Assembly (NCBI RefSeq): GCF_040546275.1
Contig: NZ_JBEPNO010000013.1
Location: forward strand, 103,792 to 167,791
Direction of reading: 5' to 3'
DNA length: 64,000 bases
Source: Nakamurella sp040546275
GTDB taxonomy: Bacteria; Actinomycetota; Actinomycetes; Mycobacteriales; Nakamurellaceae
Both the position numbers and the translations under genes were made by a program. Positions within the stretch are counted from its first letter, which is position 1. The number at the start of each line of letters is the position of its first letter. The notes under the pieces were generated by a model, which saw nothing but the letters and a program-made list of their open reading frames with translations, searched no databases and had not been told where the DNA came from. This document shows positions 52,236 through 61,863 of the stretch, in pieces.

Positions 52236-54221
52236 ATGGCCGCTGGTGAGAAGAGCAGACAAGAGAAGGCACCCCGCCCGGAGGACGGCCCTGCGCCCCG
52301 GTCCGGCTTCCGCCCGTGGTTCTTCTCCGGGCTCAGCGAACGTGCGGCCGGTCACCCCGGACCGCACCGCACGGAGGCCGGTACCACCCATCAGAACTCG
52401 TGGTGGCGGGTGATGTGCCTGACGGGCGTCGACTACTTCTCCACCCTCGGCTACCAACCCGGTATCGCGGCCCTGGCAGCCGGGGTGCTCTCGCCCATCG
52501 CCACCCTTGTCCTCGTCCTGCTGACCCTCTTCGGGGCGCTCCCGGTGTACCGCCGGGTCGCCAAGGAGAGCTTTCGCGGTGAGGGTTCGATCGCCATGCT
52601 GGAGCGCCTTCTCCCCCGGTGGGCCGGCAAGCTCTTCGTGCTCGTGCTGCTCGGGTTCGCGGCCACCGACTTCCTCATCACCATGACGCTGTCCGCCGCC
52701 GACGCCACCGAGCACGTGGTGAGCAATCCCTACGCACCGAGCGGCTGGGGCGATCACAAGCTGCTGATCACCCTGCTGCTCCTTGCGTTGCTGGGCGGGG
52801 TGTTCCTCCGCGGATTCGCCGAGGCGATCGGAATCGCCGTCATCCTGGTCGGCATCTACCTGACGCTCAACCTCGTCGTCGCCGTCGTCGGTTTGGCGCA
52901 CCTGTTCACGTCGAGCGAGCTGATCGGGGACTGGGGCTCCGCGCTCACCACGGCGCACAGCAGCCCACTGGCGATGGTGGGCGTGGCGCTCCTGGTCTTC
53001 CCGAAGCTGGCGCTCGGCCTGTCCGGTTTCGAGACCGGCGTCGCCGTCATGCCGCAGGTGCAGGGCGACAAGTCCGACACCGAGAGCAATCCGGCCGGAC
53101 GGATCCGCAACACCCGCCGGTTGCTGACCACCGCCGCCGTCATCATGAGCGTCTTCCTGCTGCTGACGAGCTTCATCACCACGGTGCTGATCCCGCAGAA
53201 GGAGTTCCAACCCGGCGGACAGGCCAATGGTCGGGCGCTGGCCTACCTGGCCCACGAGTACCTCGGGAACGGCTTCGGATCGCTCTACGACGTCAGCACG
53301 ATCCTCATCCTGTGGTTTGCCGGCGCCTCGGCGATGGCCGGCCTGCTCAACCTGGTGCCGCGCTACCTGCCGCGTTACGGCATGGCGCCGGAGTGGACGC
53401 GGGCCGTGCGGCCGCTGGTCGTGGTGTTCGCGCTGATCGCCTTCCTGGTCACCTGGGTCTTCGACGCCGACGTCGACAAGCAGAGCGGCGCCTACGCCAC
53501 CGGCGTTCTCGTGCTGATGACGTCGGCGGCCATCGCCGTGACGATCTCGGCCCACCGTCGGCGCAAGACCCCGTCGACCATCGGCTTCGGCATCATCGCG
53601 CTGGTCTTCGTCTACACCACGGTGCTCAACATCATCGAACGGCCGGACGGTGTGCGGATCGCCGGCCTGTTCATCCTCGGCATCCTGGTCGTCTCGCTGT
53701 GGTCGCGGGTGGGTCGGGCGTTCGAGCTCCGAACGGACCAGGTCGTGCTGGACGAGGCGGCCACCCGGTACCTGACAGCGGTGTCCCACGGCGCCATCCA
53801 CATCGTCGCGCACGAGCCGGACGAGAACGAGGAACACACGCTGCTGGCCAAGGAGCGGGAGGAGCGGGCCAGCAACTACATCCCGGCCGGCGAACCGGTG
53901 ATCTTCCTCGAGGTCACCGTCTCCGACGCCTCGGAGTTCAAGAGCGATCTGCTCGTCCGGGGCATCGAGCGGGACGGATTCCAGGTGCTCCTGATGACGA
54001 GCCCGGTGGTGCCGAACTCGATCGCCGCGTTCCTGCTGCACGTCAGGGACCTGACCGGGGTGCTGCCGAACGTCTATTTCGAATGGACGGAGGGCAACCC
54101 GGTGGCGAACCTGTTCCGGTTCCTGTTCACCGGGGAGGGCGAGGTGGCCCCGACCACCCGGGAGGTACTGCGCCGGGCCGAACCCGACCGGGAGTTGCGC
54201 CCGACCGTGCATGTGGCCTGA
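52236..54221 (+). CDS. APC-superfamily permease with C-terminal soluble domain
   Basis: 661-residue membrane transporter, distinct from the KimA-like protein. About 60 hydrophilic residues are followed by a conserved first helix region TGVDYFSTLGYQPGIA (63-78), twelve or so helices (LVFPKLALGLSGFETGVAV is typical) and about 170 cytosolic residues. Its substrate is unknown; these are listed as amino-acid permeases, but potassium or organic-acid transport is also possible. ATG 52236 is used; ATG 52212 in frame is the alternative. Neither has a clear ribosome site. Confidence 0.78.
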   Translation: MAAGEKSRQEKAPRPEDGPAPRSGFRPWFFSGLSERAAGHPGPHRTEAGTTHQNSWWRVMCLTGVDYFSTLGYQPGIAALAAGVLSPIATLVLVLLTLFGALPVYRRVAKESFRGEGSIAMLERLLPRWAGKLFVLVLLGFAATDFLITMTLSAADATEHVVSNPYAPSGWGDHKLLITLLLLALLGGVFLRGFAEAIGIAVILVGIYLTLNLVVAVVGLAHLFTSSELIGDWGSALTTAHSSPLAMVGVALLVFPKLALGLSGFETGVAVMPQVQGDKSDTESNPAGRIRNTRRLLTTAAVIMSVFLLLTSFITTVLIPQKEFQPGGQANGRALAYLAHEYLGNGFGSLYDVSTILILWFAGASAMAGLLNLVPRYLPRYGMAPEWTRAVRPLVVVFALIAFLVTWVFDADVDKQSGAYATGVLVLMTSAAIAVTISAHRRRKTPSTIGFGIIALVFVYTTVLNIIERPDGVRIAGLFILGILVVSLWSRVGRAFELRTDQVVLDEAATRYLTAVSHGAIHIVAHEPDENEEHTLLAKEREERASNYIPAGEPVIFLEVTVSDASEFKSDLLVRGIERDGFQVLLMTSPVVPNSIAAFLLHVRDLTGVLPNVYFEWTEGNPVANLFRFLFTGEGEVAPTTREVLRRAEPDRELRPTVHVA

Positions 54222-54238
54222 TCGGTCCCCCTTCCCTC

Positions 54239-54244
54239 TACCCT
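54239..54244 (+). promoter_or_regulatory. -10 box TACCCT, leaderless start of methyltransferase gene
   Basis: TACCCT ends 8 nt before GTG 54253; there is no ribosome site. Confidence 0.45.
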
Positions 54245-54252
54245 GTGGCGTT

Positions 54253-55764
54253 GTGACGAAAGAGCCGACCGCTGCCCGACTTCCGCTGACGGATCCTGAG
54301 CTCGTCGACCGACTCGGCGACGACCTGCGGTCGGCCGGCTTCAGTGCGACCGGTGTGCCCGAGCTGTTGGGCACCAGCGCGCACCGGGCGCTCGGCCGCG
54401 ACGAGCGGTGGCCGGCGTTCCGGGCCACCCGTGACGGATCCGCGCTGTCGACCCTGGTGCGGCTGTTCCTGCTGGGCACCACCGAGGACGAGAAGGCCGT
54501 CGGTCGGGCGTTCCCGATGCTCGGCATCGACGCGGCGGTGTCGGCCGGCGCTCTGGAGCGTGACGGCGACGGCATCCGGGCCGGCCTCGACATCCGGCCG
54601 CACGCGGACGAGGACGACGAGTACCTGGTGGTGTCCGACCTGGATTCGGACACCCGCCCGGGACCGGTGCGTCACGATCACGTGCTGGGTATCGGCCAGG
54701 CCTCGATCACCCTCGCGAACGCTGTCATCCGAGAGCGGGCCGAGCGGGTGATGGATCTTGGGACCGGCTGCGGAATCCAGGCACTGCATGCCTTCTCGCA
54801 CTCGGGATCGGTTGTCGCCACCGACACCAACCCCCGTGCCCTCGCGTTGGCCGGAGCGACCGCACGGCTCAACGGGCAGCGCTGGGACCTGCGGCCCGGC
54901 TCCCTGTTCCAACCGGTGGCCGGGCAACGGTTCGACCTGATCATCAGCAATCCCCCGTTCGTCATCGGAACCGGGGTGCAGCAGTACGTCTACCGCGATT
55001 CGGGGATGGCCGGCGACCGGATGTGCGAGGCCATGGTGCGCGGGATGCCCGACCACCTGACGCCGGGCGGCACCGCGCAGATGCTCGCCAACTGGATCGT
55101 CCGGGAGGACGCCGATTGGCGGGAGCGGGTCGGTGGTTGGGTGGCCGCGACCGGGTGCGACGCCTGGGTGGTGCAACGGGAGATGGCAGACCCGGCGGAG
55201 TACGTCGCGCTGTGGCTGAAGGACGCGGGCGAGACGGGCGGTCAGGCAGCGGAGACGGCGTCGGCGTGGCTCGACTACTTCGCGACCGAGAAGGTCGCCG
55301 GAATCGGCATGGGGATGATCACTCTGCGGCACAGCGGGTCCGACGACCCGGACGTCGTGCTCGACGAGATCACCGGCGCCGGCGAGGAGGTCACCGGTGA
55401 CGAGGCGGCGGCCTTCTTGTCCCGCCGGAACTGGCTCCGGTCGACCTCGGACCTCGAGCTGCTGGGGGCCCGGCTGGCGCTGGCGCCGTCGGTGATCCTC
55501 GAGCAACGCTCGCTGGCAGGCCACGAGGGATGGAGCACGGTGCTGCGGTTGCTGCGTCGACCCGGTGGACCCGGCGCCACCATCCAGCTGGACGAGTGGG
55601 GTCAGGCGCTGTTGGCGGGGTGTACCGGGGACCTGCCGTTGGCGATGCTGCTCGACCTGATGGCGACCGCCCACGGCCTCGATCTCGCTGCCCTTGCAGA
55701 GGCAGTGCTGCCCACCATCCGGGTGGCCGTCACCCGTGGACTCCTGCACCCGGTCAACGCGTGA
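54253..55764 (+). CDS. HemK/RsmC-type SAM-dependent methyltransferase
   Basis: 503-residue methyltransferase with an N-terminal helical domain, a SAM-binding core (MDLGTGCGIQALHAF) and the NPPF catalytic motif at 233-236 typical of enzymes that methylate amide or base nitrogens. A C-terminal region of about 150 residues resembles the tail of actinobacterial homologues. The target (rRNA or release factor) is not predictable. GTG 54253 sits 8 nt after TACCCT; an in-frame ATG at 54211 lies in the end of the permease gene. Confidence 0.82.
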   Translation: MTKEPTAARLPLTDPELVDRLGDDLRSAGFSATGVPELLGTSAHRALGRDERWPAFRATRDGSALSTLVRLFLLGTTEDEKAVGRAFPMLGIDAAVSAGALERDGDGIRAGLDIRPHADEDDEYLVVSDLDSDTRPGPVRHDHVLGIGQASITLANAVIRERAERVMDLGTGCGIQALHAFSHSGSVVATDTNPRALALAGATARLNGQRWDLRPGSLFQPVAGQRFDLIISNPPFVIGTGVQQYVYRDSGMAGDRMCEAMVRGMPDHLTPGGTAQMLANWIVREDADWRERVGGWVAATGCDAWVVQREMADPAEYVALWLKDAGETGGQAAETASAWLDYFATEKVAGIGMGMITLRHSGSDDPDVVLDEITGAGEEVTGDEAAAFLSRRNWLRSTSDLELLGARLALAPSVILEQRSLAGHEGWSTVLRLLRRPGGPGATIQLDEWGQALLAGCTGDLPLAMLLDLMATAHGLDLAALAEAVLPTIRVAVTRGLLHPVNA

Positions 55765-55792
55765 GCGCCTCCACCATCGGCCAGGATTCAAC

Positions 55793-56218
55793 ATGAGAGC
55801 GGTCGCGAGTCGGGTGATTTCTGCATCGGTGACCGTCGACGGCGAGGTTGTCGGGTCGATCGAGGAGCCGGGTCTGCTGGTCCTCGTCGGGGTGACGCAC
55901 ACCGACACAGCCGACGTCGCCGTCAAGATGGCCCACAAGCTGCACAGCCTCCGGATCCTCCGCGGGGAGCAGTCCTGCCAGGGCACCGGGGCTCCGCTTC
56001 TGATTGTGAGCCAATTCACTTTGTACGGCGATACTGCGAAGGGACGACGGCCGACCTGGATCGAGGCGGCCCCGCGACCGGTCGCCGAGCCGTCGATCGA
56101 GGCCGTCGTCGCCGAATTGCGTAGTTTGGGGGCTCGCGTCCCGACCGGGGTTTTCGGCGCAGAAATGGCTCTGGCCAGCGTGAATGGCGGGCCATTCACC
56201 GTCGTCGTCGACCTCTGA
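55793..56218 (+). CDS. dtd: D-aminoacyl-tRNA deacylase
   Basis: 141-residue enzyme that hydrolyses D-aminoacyl-tRNA (D-Tyr, D-Asp and others), preventing misincorporation. Catalytic motif SQFTLYG at 73-79 is present. The cross-subunit Gly-cisPro motif reads NGGPFT (usual form NxGPxT) near the C-terminus. Standard length. The ATG follows the methyltransferase stop by 28 bp and has no clear ribosome site. Confidence 0.93.
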   Translation: MRAVASRVISASVTVDGEVVGSIEEPGLLVLVGVTHTDTADVAVKMAHKLHSLRILRGEQSCQGTGAPLLIVSQFTLYGDTAKGRRPTWIEAAPRPVAEPSIEAVVAELRSLGARVPTGVFGAEMALASVNGGPFTVVVDL

Positions 56219-56443
56219 GAGGACGGTCTCACCGGCCGGCGGTCATTCTCATGCCGTTCTCATCACCGGCACAGGCTCCACCGGAGGCGTCCGGTGTTGG
56301 CTTCAGGACAACACCGCAGGACCACCCCGAGCCGCGGGGCACGTTCAGAACCCCGACGAACGGGTATTCCAGGGTCGAAGCGGTTCGGCCGACACGGATT
56401 CACAGCCCGAAGAAGCCGTCCGTCAGGTCTGCGGTGACGAACT

Positions 56444-56470
56444 GGGAACGAAACGGAACGCAACGGCGTT
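56444..56470 (+). promoter_or_regulatory. ECF-type promoter upstream of sigB
   Basis: GGGAAC (56444-56449), a 17-bp spacer and CGTT (56467-56470) is a near-perfect SigE/SigH-class promoter; the start of transcription would fall near 56476, about 60 nt before the sigB ATG. In mycobacteria sigB is transcribed by SigE and SigH from a site of this form. The rest of the 316-bp gap (56219-56534) holds no gene. Confidence 0.65.
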
Positions 56471-56534
56471 TGAACTGATGTCGGCGCCCCACGGGGCGGT
56501 TTGACCCGACAACTGTCATGAAGGGAGCATTAAC

Positions 56535-57659
56535 ATGACCGACTCCCCTACGGTACACGCGGATGTCATCGACGCACCGGTATCCGAGATGGCCATCGAA
56601 CCAACCGAGGCGACGACAGTCGTGGAGCTGAAGCCTGCAAGCGTTTCGGCGCAGACGGCCTCCAAGGCCGCCGGTTCCGTTGCTGCATCTGTTTCGGCAC
56701 CGAGAAGTGCTGCCACGTCGCGTGAATCGGAAGATCTCGACGCGCAGGGACCCTCGGCCGATCTGGTCCGCGTGTACCTCAACGGCATCGGGCGCACCGC
56801 GCTCCTCACGGCTGAGCAGGAGGTGGAACTGGCCAAGCGCATAGAGGCCGGCGTCTTCGCTGCCCACAAGCTGGAGACCGCCACCCGCCTTTCGGCCCAG
56901 CGCAAAGCGGACCTCCGCGCCGTCATCCGCGGTGGCGCCTCGGCCCGCAACCATTTGCTCGTCGCCAATCTCCGGCTGGTTGTTTCCCTGGCAAAGCGAT
57001 ACACCGGGCGGGGCATGCCGCTGCTCGACCTGATCCAGGAAGGCAACCTCGGACTCATTCGCGCGGTCGAGAAGTTCGATTACACGAAGGGTTTCAAGTT
57101 CTCCACCTACGCGACGTGGTGGATCCGTCAGGCCATCTCTCGTGGGATGGCCGACCAGGGCCGCACCATCCGGCTGCCCGTGCATCTCGTCGAGCAGGTC
57201 AACAAGCTGTCGCGGCTGAAGCGTGAACTGCACCAGCAGCTCGGCCGTGACGCGACGATGGCCGAACTGGCGGAGGAGTCCGGGATTCCCGAGGAGAAGA
57301 TCGCCGATCTGCTCGACCACGCCCGTGATCCGGTCAGCCTGGACATGCCGGTGGGCAGCGACGAGGAAGCACCGCTCGGAGACTTCATCGAGGACTCGGA
57401 GTCGACTTCCGCCGAGGCTCAGGTGGTCGCCGGTTTCATGCACGAGGACATCAACAAGGTGCTGCGCACGCTCGACGAGCGGGAGCAGTCCGTGGTCCGA
57501 CTGCGCTACGGACTTGACGACGGTCGTCCCCACACGCTCGACGAGATCGGCCGGGTGTTCGGGATCTCGCGGGAAAGGGTTCGGCAGATCGAGCGCGACT
57601 CGATGGCCAAGCTCCGTGTCGGCGAACGGTCGGATGCGCTGCGGGCCTACGCCAGCTGA
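56535..57659 (+). CDS. sigB: sigma factor SigB (RpoD-like, stress/stationary phase)
   Basis: 374-residue group 2 sigma-70 factor. It has regions 2-4 nearly matching SigA: PLLDLIQEGNLGLIRAVEKFDY...FSTYATWWIRQAIS and the region 4 helix-turn-helix LDEIGRVFGISRERVRQIE. It lacks the long N-terminal region of SigA and has about 75 variable residues instead. ATG 56535 has GAAGGGAG 7 nt upstream. Named sigB from its position near sigA and the DUF7455 gene. Its ECF-type promoter suggests control by an extracytoplasmic-stress sigma factor. Confidence 0.92.
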   Translation: MTDSPTVHADVIDAPVSEMAIEPTEATTVVELKPASVSAQTASKAAGSVAASVSAPRSAATSRESEDLDAQGPSADLVRVYLNGIGRTALLTAEQEVELAKRIEAGVFAAHKLETATRLSAQRKADLRAVIRGGASARNHLLVANLRLVVSLAKRYTGRGMPLLDLIQEGNLGLIRAVEKFDYTKGFKFSTYATWWIRQAISRGMADQGRTIRLPVHLVEQVNKLSRLKRELHQQLGRDATMAELAEESGIPEEKIADLLDHARDPVSLDMPVGSDEEAPLGDFIEDSESTSAEAQVVAGFMHEDINKVLRTLDEREQSVVRLRYGLDDGRPHTLDEIGRVFGISRERVRQIERDSMAKLRVGERSDALRAYAS

Positions 57660-57731
57660 CGTTTTCGACCCGGGCGCCGGGGTCGAGATGTGGACGTTTT
57701 GGGGCCAGTACATCGGAAAAGGTTCTACCGG

Positions 57732-57766
57732 GAGAGACCGGGCTCGCCAGGCGAGCCCGGTCTCTC
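57732..57766 (+). terminator. strong hairpin terminator after sigB
   Basis: A perfect 16-bp stem (57732-57747 with 57751-57766) and a 3-nt loop CAG lie 73 bp after the sigB stop. It also stops transcription from the convergent GNAT gene in principle. Confidence 0.8.
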
Positions 57767-57801
57767 GCTGTCCGGCAGTCTCCGTGCAGGGGTTACCCGA
57801 C

Positions 57802-57835
57802 GTGCGCGGGTTCCCAGAGTGCGCGGGTTCCCAGA
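57802..57835. repeat. 17-bp tandem duplication
   Basis: GTGCGCGGGTTCCCAGA occurs twice in a row between the convergent sigB and GNAT genes. Non-coding. Confidence 0.85.
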
Positions 57836-57881
57836 GTGCCGGGTGGCAGGTGCTGCGATCGGTGCGGGGAAGTGTTGCTGT

Positions 57882-60647
57882 TCAGCGCAATCGGCGACGC
57901 ACGTCAGGTCGGCTGCCCGGCGGACCGATCCGGCCGGTCGCCCCGGTGACGCAGATGCCGGCGGGACCGGCCAGGACCGGTTGCAACACCAGTTCGCCGA
58001 TCTCCGGGATGTCATCGGCCAGGGCCGACAGACGCAGGGCCAGATCGAGCATCGCCCCCCGGTCCACCACCTCCGCACCCCGGTATCCGGTGAGCATCGG
58101 CGCGGCCTTGGGCCCACTGATCAGATCGGCGGCATCGATGTCGGTCAGTGGAACGGCCTGGTAGGCGAGGTCGTCGAGGAGTTCGGTGGCCACGCCCCCG
58201 ATGCCGAACGACACCAGTGCTCCGAAGGACGTGTCCGAAGTGATCGACAGCACGGTCGGGACCGTGCCGCGGTCGCGGGGGGCCATGGCCTGCACGTAGA
58301 CGTGCGTCATCCCCGAGGCCGCCAGCTCCTCGTACGCTCCGCGGACGCGCTCCGCATCCCCCAGCGACAGCCGTACACCGACTTGGTCGAACCGGTGCCG
58401 GACCGATTGCTCGAATGCCTTGAGCACCACCGGGTATCCGATGCGGTCCGCTGCGGCGAGGACATCCGGGAGGTTGTCCGCGGTGTCGAACAGGGCGATG
58501 GAGATGCCGTAGCAACCCAGCAGCTCGACCAGCTCGGGGTCCGTCATGGCTCGGTCGGCGGGGTTGTCGCGTCGCAGATTCACCACCAGCTCGCGGGCTG
58601 CAGCGGTATCGACCCCCGCCAGTACCGGCACGCTGCCGAGTGGACGGGCGAGCCACGCGCCGTAGCGCACCGCGTGGGCCAGCGCAGCAACCGCGCGTTC
58701 CGGAGTGCGGTAGGACGGCACCGATCCTCGGGCCGCCCCGCCGTCCGCGGCCCGCACGGTGAGCGAGTCGGACAGACCGTCGACGGCCAGGAACGTGCTG
58801 ACCACCGGCACTCGTGACCCGGCGGCGGCCGTCCGCAACGCCTCGGCGTGGGCCTGCCCGGGGATGGCGACGGGTGGCACGTAGACCACCACCACCGCAT
58901 CCACGTCGATGCGTTCGACGGCGATCTTCACCGCGCTCCCGAGTTCCTCCGGGCTGACGCTGACCCCGAAGTCGACCGGCACCTCGTCGACGACGGTCAG
59001 GCCGGCCTCGACGCAGGCGTCGAGCGCAAGCACGCCCAGAGCGGTGGAATTGCCGAGGATTGCCACCCGGGGACCGCTCGGGATCGGCTGGTGCGCCAGC
59101 AGTTGCGCAGCGTCGAAGGCCTCGCCGAGGGTGTCGGTCCGGATCACGCCCGACTGCGCGAACAAGGTCGCGACCGCCGTGTCGGACACCGCCGCCGAAC
59201 TGGCCGCCAAGCCAGGGCTCACCAGTGCGTGACGGCCGGATTTGACGGCGATCACCGGTTTTGCGCGGGCGAGCGTCCTGGCCAGTCGCGCGAACTTGCG
59301 CGGGTTGCCGAACGACTCCAGGTACAGCAGGACCACCTCGGTGCGGTCATCGCCGTGCCAGAACTGCAGGAGGTCGTTGCCGGAGACGTCAGCGCGGTTG
59401 CCGGCCGAGACGAACGAGGACAGACCGAGCCCGCGCGAGGCGGCGTCGGCCAGGATCGCGATGCCAAGGGCACCCGACTGGCAGAAGAATCCGACCCGGC
59501 CGGGAGGTGGCACCACCGGGGCCAGGGTGGCGTTCAGCCGGATGGCCGGATCGGTGTTCACCACCCCGAGACAGTTCGGGCCCAGCACCCGCATGCCGTT
59601 GGCCCTGGCCATCGCGACCATCCGGCGCTGCGCGTCGGCCCCGTCGCCGCTGTCCCCCAGCGGATCCGCGTCGGCGAACCCGCCGGTGACCACGACGAGT
59701 CCGTGCACACCCTTGGCTCGGCAGGACTCCAGCACCTCGGCGACGGAGGCGGCCGGAACGGTGACCACCGCGATGTCCACCGGATCGGGGATCTCCAGGA
59801 CCGATCGATATGCGCGAACCCCCTGCACCGAAAGGGTTTCCGGATTGACCGGATAGACCGGCCCGGTGAACCCGGCGCGCAGCAGGTTGACCAGGACCGC
59901 ATGCCCGAGTTTGCGTGTCTCGTTCGACGCCCCGATGACGGCCACCGATCGCGGCGCGAGAAACCTGGCGATAGAACGGGACTCGGCTCGCTGCTCGCGA
60001 GAGGTGATGACCGCCAGCGAGGAATCGGTCGGCATGATGTCGAACCCGAGATCGACGACACCGGAGGAGAACTCGCGCGTCACGGCATAGCCGGCATCGA
60101 TGAAGACACGCAGCATCGACTGATTCTCGCCCAGCACCTCGGCGGTGAACCGTTTGACGCCGCGCTCCTGTGCCGCTGCGGCGAGGTGCTCCAGCAGGAT
60201 CGAGCCGAGACCCCTTCGCTGGTGGGCATCCTCGACCACGAACGCGACCTCGGCGGTGTCCGGATTCCGTTTGTCACGGTGGTAGGAGCCGGCCGCGATG
60301 ATGCTGCCGCCCAACTCCGCGACCAGGCCGACCGCGCTCACGTGGTCCACAGCGGTGAACACGGCCAGCTGCGAAGGCGACAGCTCGTTGACGGCCTGGA
60401 AATACCGGAGGTAACGGGTCCGCTCGCTCATCCGCGTATGCATGGCCACGATGGCCGGCCCGTCGGTGGCCGCCGAGGGCCGGACGTGTACGGCACCGCC
60501 GTCGGCCAGCAGGACGTCCGCCTCCCAGTGCCGCGGGTACCCCGGGTTCTCGGTCGCGGGCTGGGCGTGACCGGGCCCGGTATGGCCGGGCTTGGCGTTG
60601 GCGGTCTCGGTGTCGGCCGGCCCGGGCAAGCTGCGGGACTCAGTCAC
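57882..60647 (-). CDS. GNAT acetyltransferase fused to NDP-forming acyl-CoA synthetase domains (Pat-like)
   Basis: 921-residue protein with an N-terminal GNAT domain (about 40-200; VVEDAHQRRGLGSILLEHL is the acetyl-CoA loop) and a long acyl-CoA synthetase (ADP-forming) part: CoA-binding domain from about 210 (VAVIGASNETRKLGHAV), ligase and ATP-grasp regions to the end. In the synthetase the phosphohistidine position of the SHTG motif reads SDTA with D489, so the fused domain has probably lost catalysis and senses ligand, as in Pat lysine acetyltransferases. GTG 60647 overlaps the acuC stop by 8 bp. It is the likely partner of the AcuC deacetylase. Confidence 0.85.
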   Translation of the reverse strand: MTESRSLPGPADTETANAKPGHTGPGHAQPATENPGYPRHWEADVLLADGGAVHVRPSAATDGPAIVAMHTRMSERTRYLRYFQAVNELSPSQLAVFTAVDHVSAVGLVAELGGSIIAAGSYHRDKRNPDTAEVAFVVEDAHQRRGLGSILLEHLAAAAQERGVKRFTAEVLGENQSMLRVFIDAGYAVTREFSSGVVDLGFDIMPTDSSLAVITSREQRAESRSIARFLAPRSVAVIGASNETRKLGHAVLVNLLRAGFTGPVYPVNPETLSVQGVRAYRSVLEIPDPVDIAVVTVPAASVAEVLESCRAKGVHGLVVVTGGFADADPLGDSGDGADAQRRMVAMARANGMRVLGPNCLGVVNTDPAIRLNATLAPVVPPPGRVGFFCQSGALGIAILADAASRGLGLSSFVSAGNRADVSGNDLLQFWHGDDRTEVVLLYLESFGNPRKFARLARTLARAKPVIAVKSGRHALVSPGLAASSAAVSDTAVATLFAQSGVIRTDTLGEAFDAAQLLAHQPIPSGPRVAILGNSTALGVLALDACVEAGLTVVDEVPVDFGVSVSPEELGSAVKIAVERIDVDAVVVVYVPPVAIPGQAHAEALRTAAAGSRVPVVSTFLAVDGLSDSLTVRAADGGAARGSVPSYRTPERAVAALAHAVRYGAWLARPLGSVPVLAGVDTAAARELVVNLRRDNPADRAMTDPELVELLGCYGISIALFDTADNLPDVLAAADRIGYPVVLKAFEQSVRHRFDQVGVRLSLGDAERVRGAYEELAASGMTHVYVQAMAPRDRGTVPTVLSITSDTSFGALVSFGIGGVATELLDDLAYQAVPLTDIDAADLISGPKAAPMLTGYRGAEVVDRGAMLDLALRLSALADDIPEIGELVLQPVLAGPAGICVTGATGRIGPPGSRPDVRRRLR

Positions 60648-61830
60648 GCGGATCGAACGGGTCGAGGCCGTAGAGCGGGTAGATCAACCCGCGCACCTCG
60701 GCGATGTTCCGGTCGACGGCCGTGCCGCCATCGGTCTCCCAGGGTTCGAACGCCGTCGGGCGGTGGTCGGACATGTTGCCGGGCAGGGCCATTCCGGGCC
60801 GGGCGGCCGCGGCCAGGTCGAGCCAGCCCTGCGGCAGCGGCGTCGTCGGATCGATGTCCCGGTCGGCCACCGTGGCCAGCAGGTGGGTCCACGCCCTGGG
60901 AACCACGCGGACCACGGAGTAGCCGCCACCACCGAGCGCGAGCCAGCGACCACCGGCCGCCGTCTCGGCCAGCTCCCGCAGCGCCCGATAGGAGGCGAGC
61001 TGCCCGTCGACGGACAGGTTGAGGTCGGCCAACGGATCGTCGGCGTGAGAGTCGGCTCCGTGCTGGGTGACGAGCACATCCGGCCGGAAGGCCTTGACCA
61101 CACCTGGCACGACAGCATGAAAAGCCCTCAGCCACAGCGCGTCCCCGGTACCGGCCGGGATCGGGATGTTCACCGAGGTGCCCGCCGCCGCGCCCCGTCC
61201 CATCTCCGCCGGCCACCCGGTTCCCGGCCACAGCGACAGTGGCGACTCGTGGATGGATACGGTGAGCACCCGGGGGTCGTCGTAGAACGCAGCCTGCACA
61301 CCATCACCGTGATGCACGTCCACATCGACGTACGCGACCTTGCCGACGCCGGTGTCGAGCAACGCACGGATGGCCAGCGCGGCGTCGTTGTAGACGCAGA
61401 AGCCGGAGGCATGGTCCGCCATCGCGTGATGCAGCCCGCCGGCGATGTTGACCGCCCGGTCCACCTCGCCACGAGCGATCGCCCGGGCGGCCGTGACCGA
61501 ACCGCCGGCGATCAGGGAGGCCGTTTCGTGCATGTGCTCGAAGATCGGATTGTCGTCCGTACCGAGACCGTGCCGGGAGGCCTGCGGGGGGCGAGACCCG
61601 TTGCGCGGCCCCGATGACGCCTTCACGGCAGCGATGTACGCAGGACTGTGGACGGTGCCGAGCAGATCCTCGTCGGCAGCGCCGGGCGCGAACCTGTCGA
61701 TTCCCTCGAGCACTCCCAGCCGCTCGGACAACTCCCAGGTCAGCTGCCACCGCAGCGGATGCAGCGGGTGGGCACCGCCCAGGTCGTATCCGAGCATGGC
61801 CGGATCCCAGATGACCAGCGGCGATGCCAT
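60640..61830 (-). CDS. acuC: AcuC-type lysine deacetylase
   Basis: 396-residue zinc-dependent class I histone-deacetylase fold protein. The active-site histidine pair is in GGLHHAMADHASGFCVYND (about residues 131-150), and the zinc/charge-relay YVDVDVHHGDGVQ follows. In B. subtilis AcuC deacetylates acetyl-CoA synthetase, and AcuA is its GNAT partner. ATG 61830 lies 6 nt after TACTGT, a leaderless start. The next gene in the run is the GNAT/synthetase fusion, forming a reversible acylation pair. Confidence 0.9.
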   Translation of the reverse strand: MASPLVIWDPAMLGYDLGGAHPLHPLRWQLTWELSERLGVLEGIDRFAPGAADEDLLGTVHSPAYIAAVKASSGPRNGSRPPQASRHGLGTDDNPIFEHMHETASLIAGGSVTAARAIARGEVDRAVNIAGGLHHAMADHASGFCVYNDAALAIRALLDTGVGKVAYVDVDVHHGDGVQAAFYDDPRVLTVSIHESPLSLWPGTGWPAEMGRGAAAGTSVNIPIPAGTGDALWLRAFHAVVPGVVKAFRPDVLVTQHGADSHADDPLADLNLSVDGQLASYRALRELAETAAGGRWLALGGGGYSVVRVVPRAWTHLLATVADRDIDPTTPLPQGWLDLAAAARPGMALPGNMSDHRPTAFEPWETDGGTAVDRNIAEVRGLIYPLYGLDPFDPRD

Positions 61831-61836
61831 GGACCA

Positions 61837-61842
61837 ACAGTA
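61837..61842 (-). promoter_or_regulatory. -10 box TACTGT, leaderless start of acuC
   Basis: On the minus strand TACTGT is followed by 6 nt and then ATG 61830, with no ribosome site. Confidence 0.5.
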
Positions 61843-61863
61843 GCCGCCCGGCCTGCGCGCCCG

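Noticed and set aside
52176..54653. long minus-strand open frame of 825 codons
   Set aside because: Antisense shadow of the APC permease; composition typical of reverse-frame translation.
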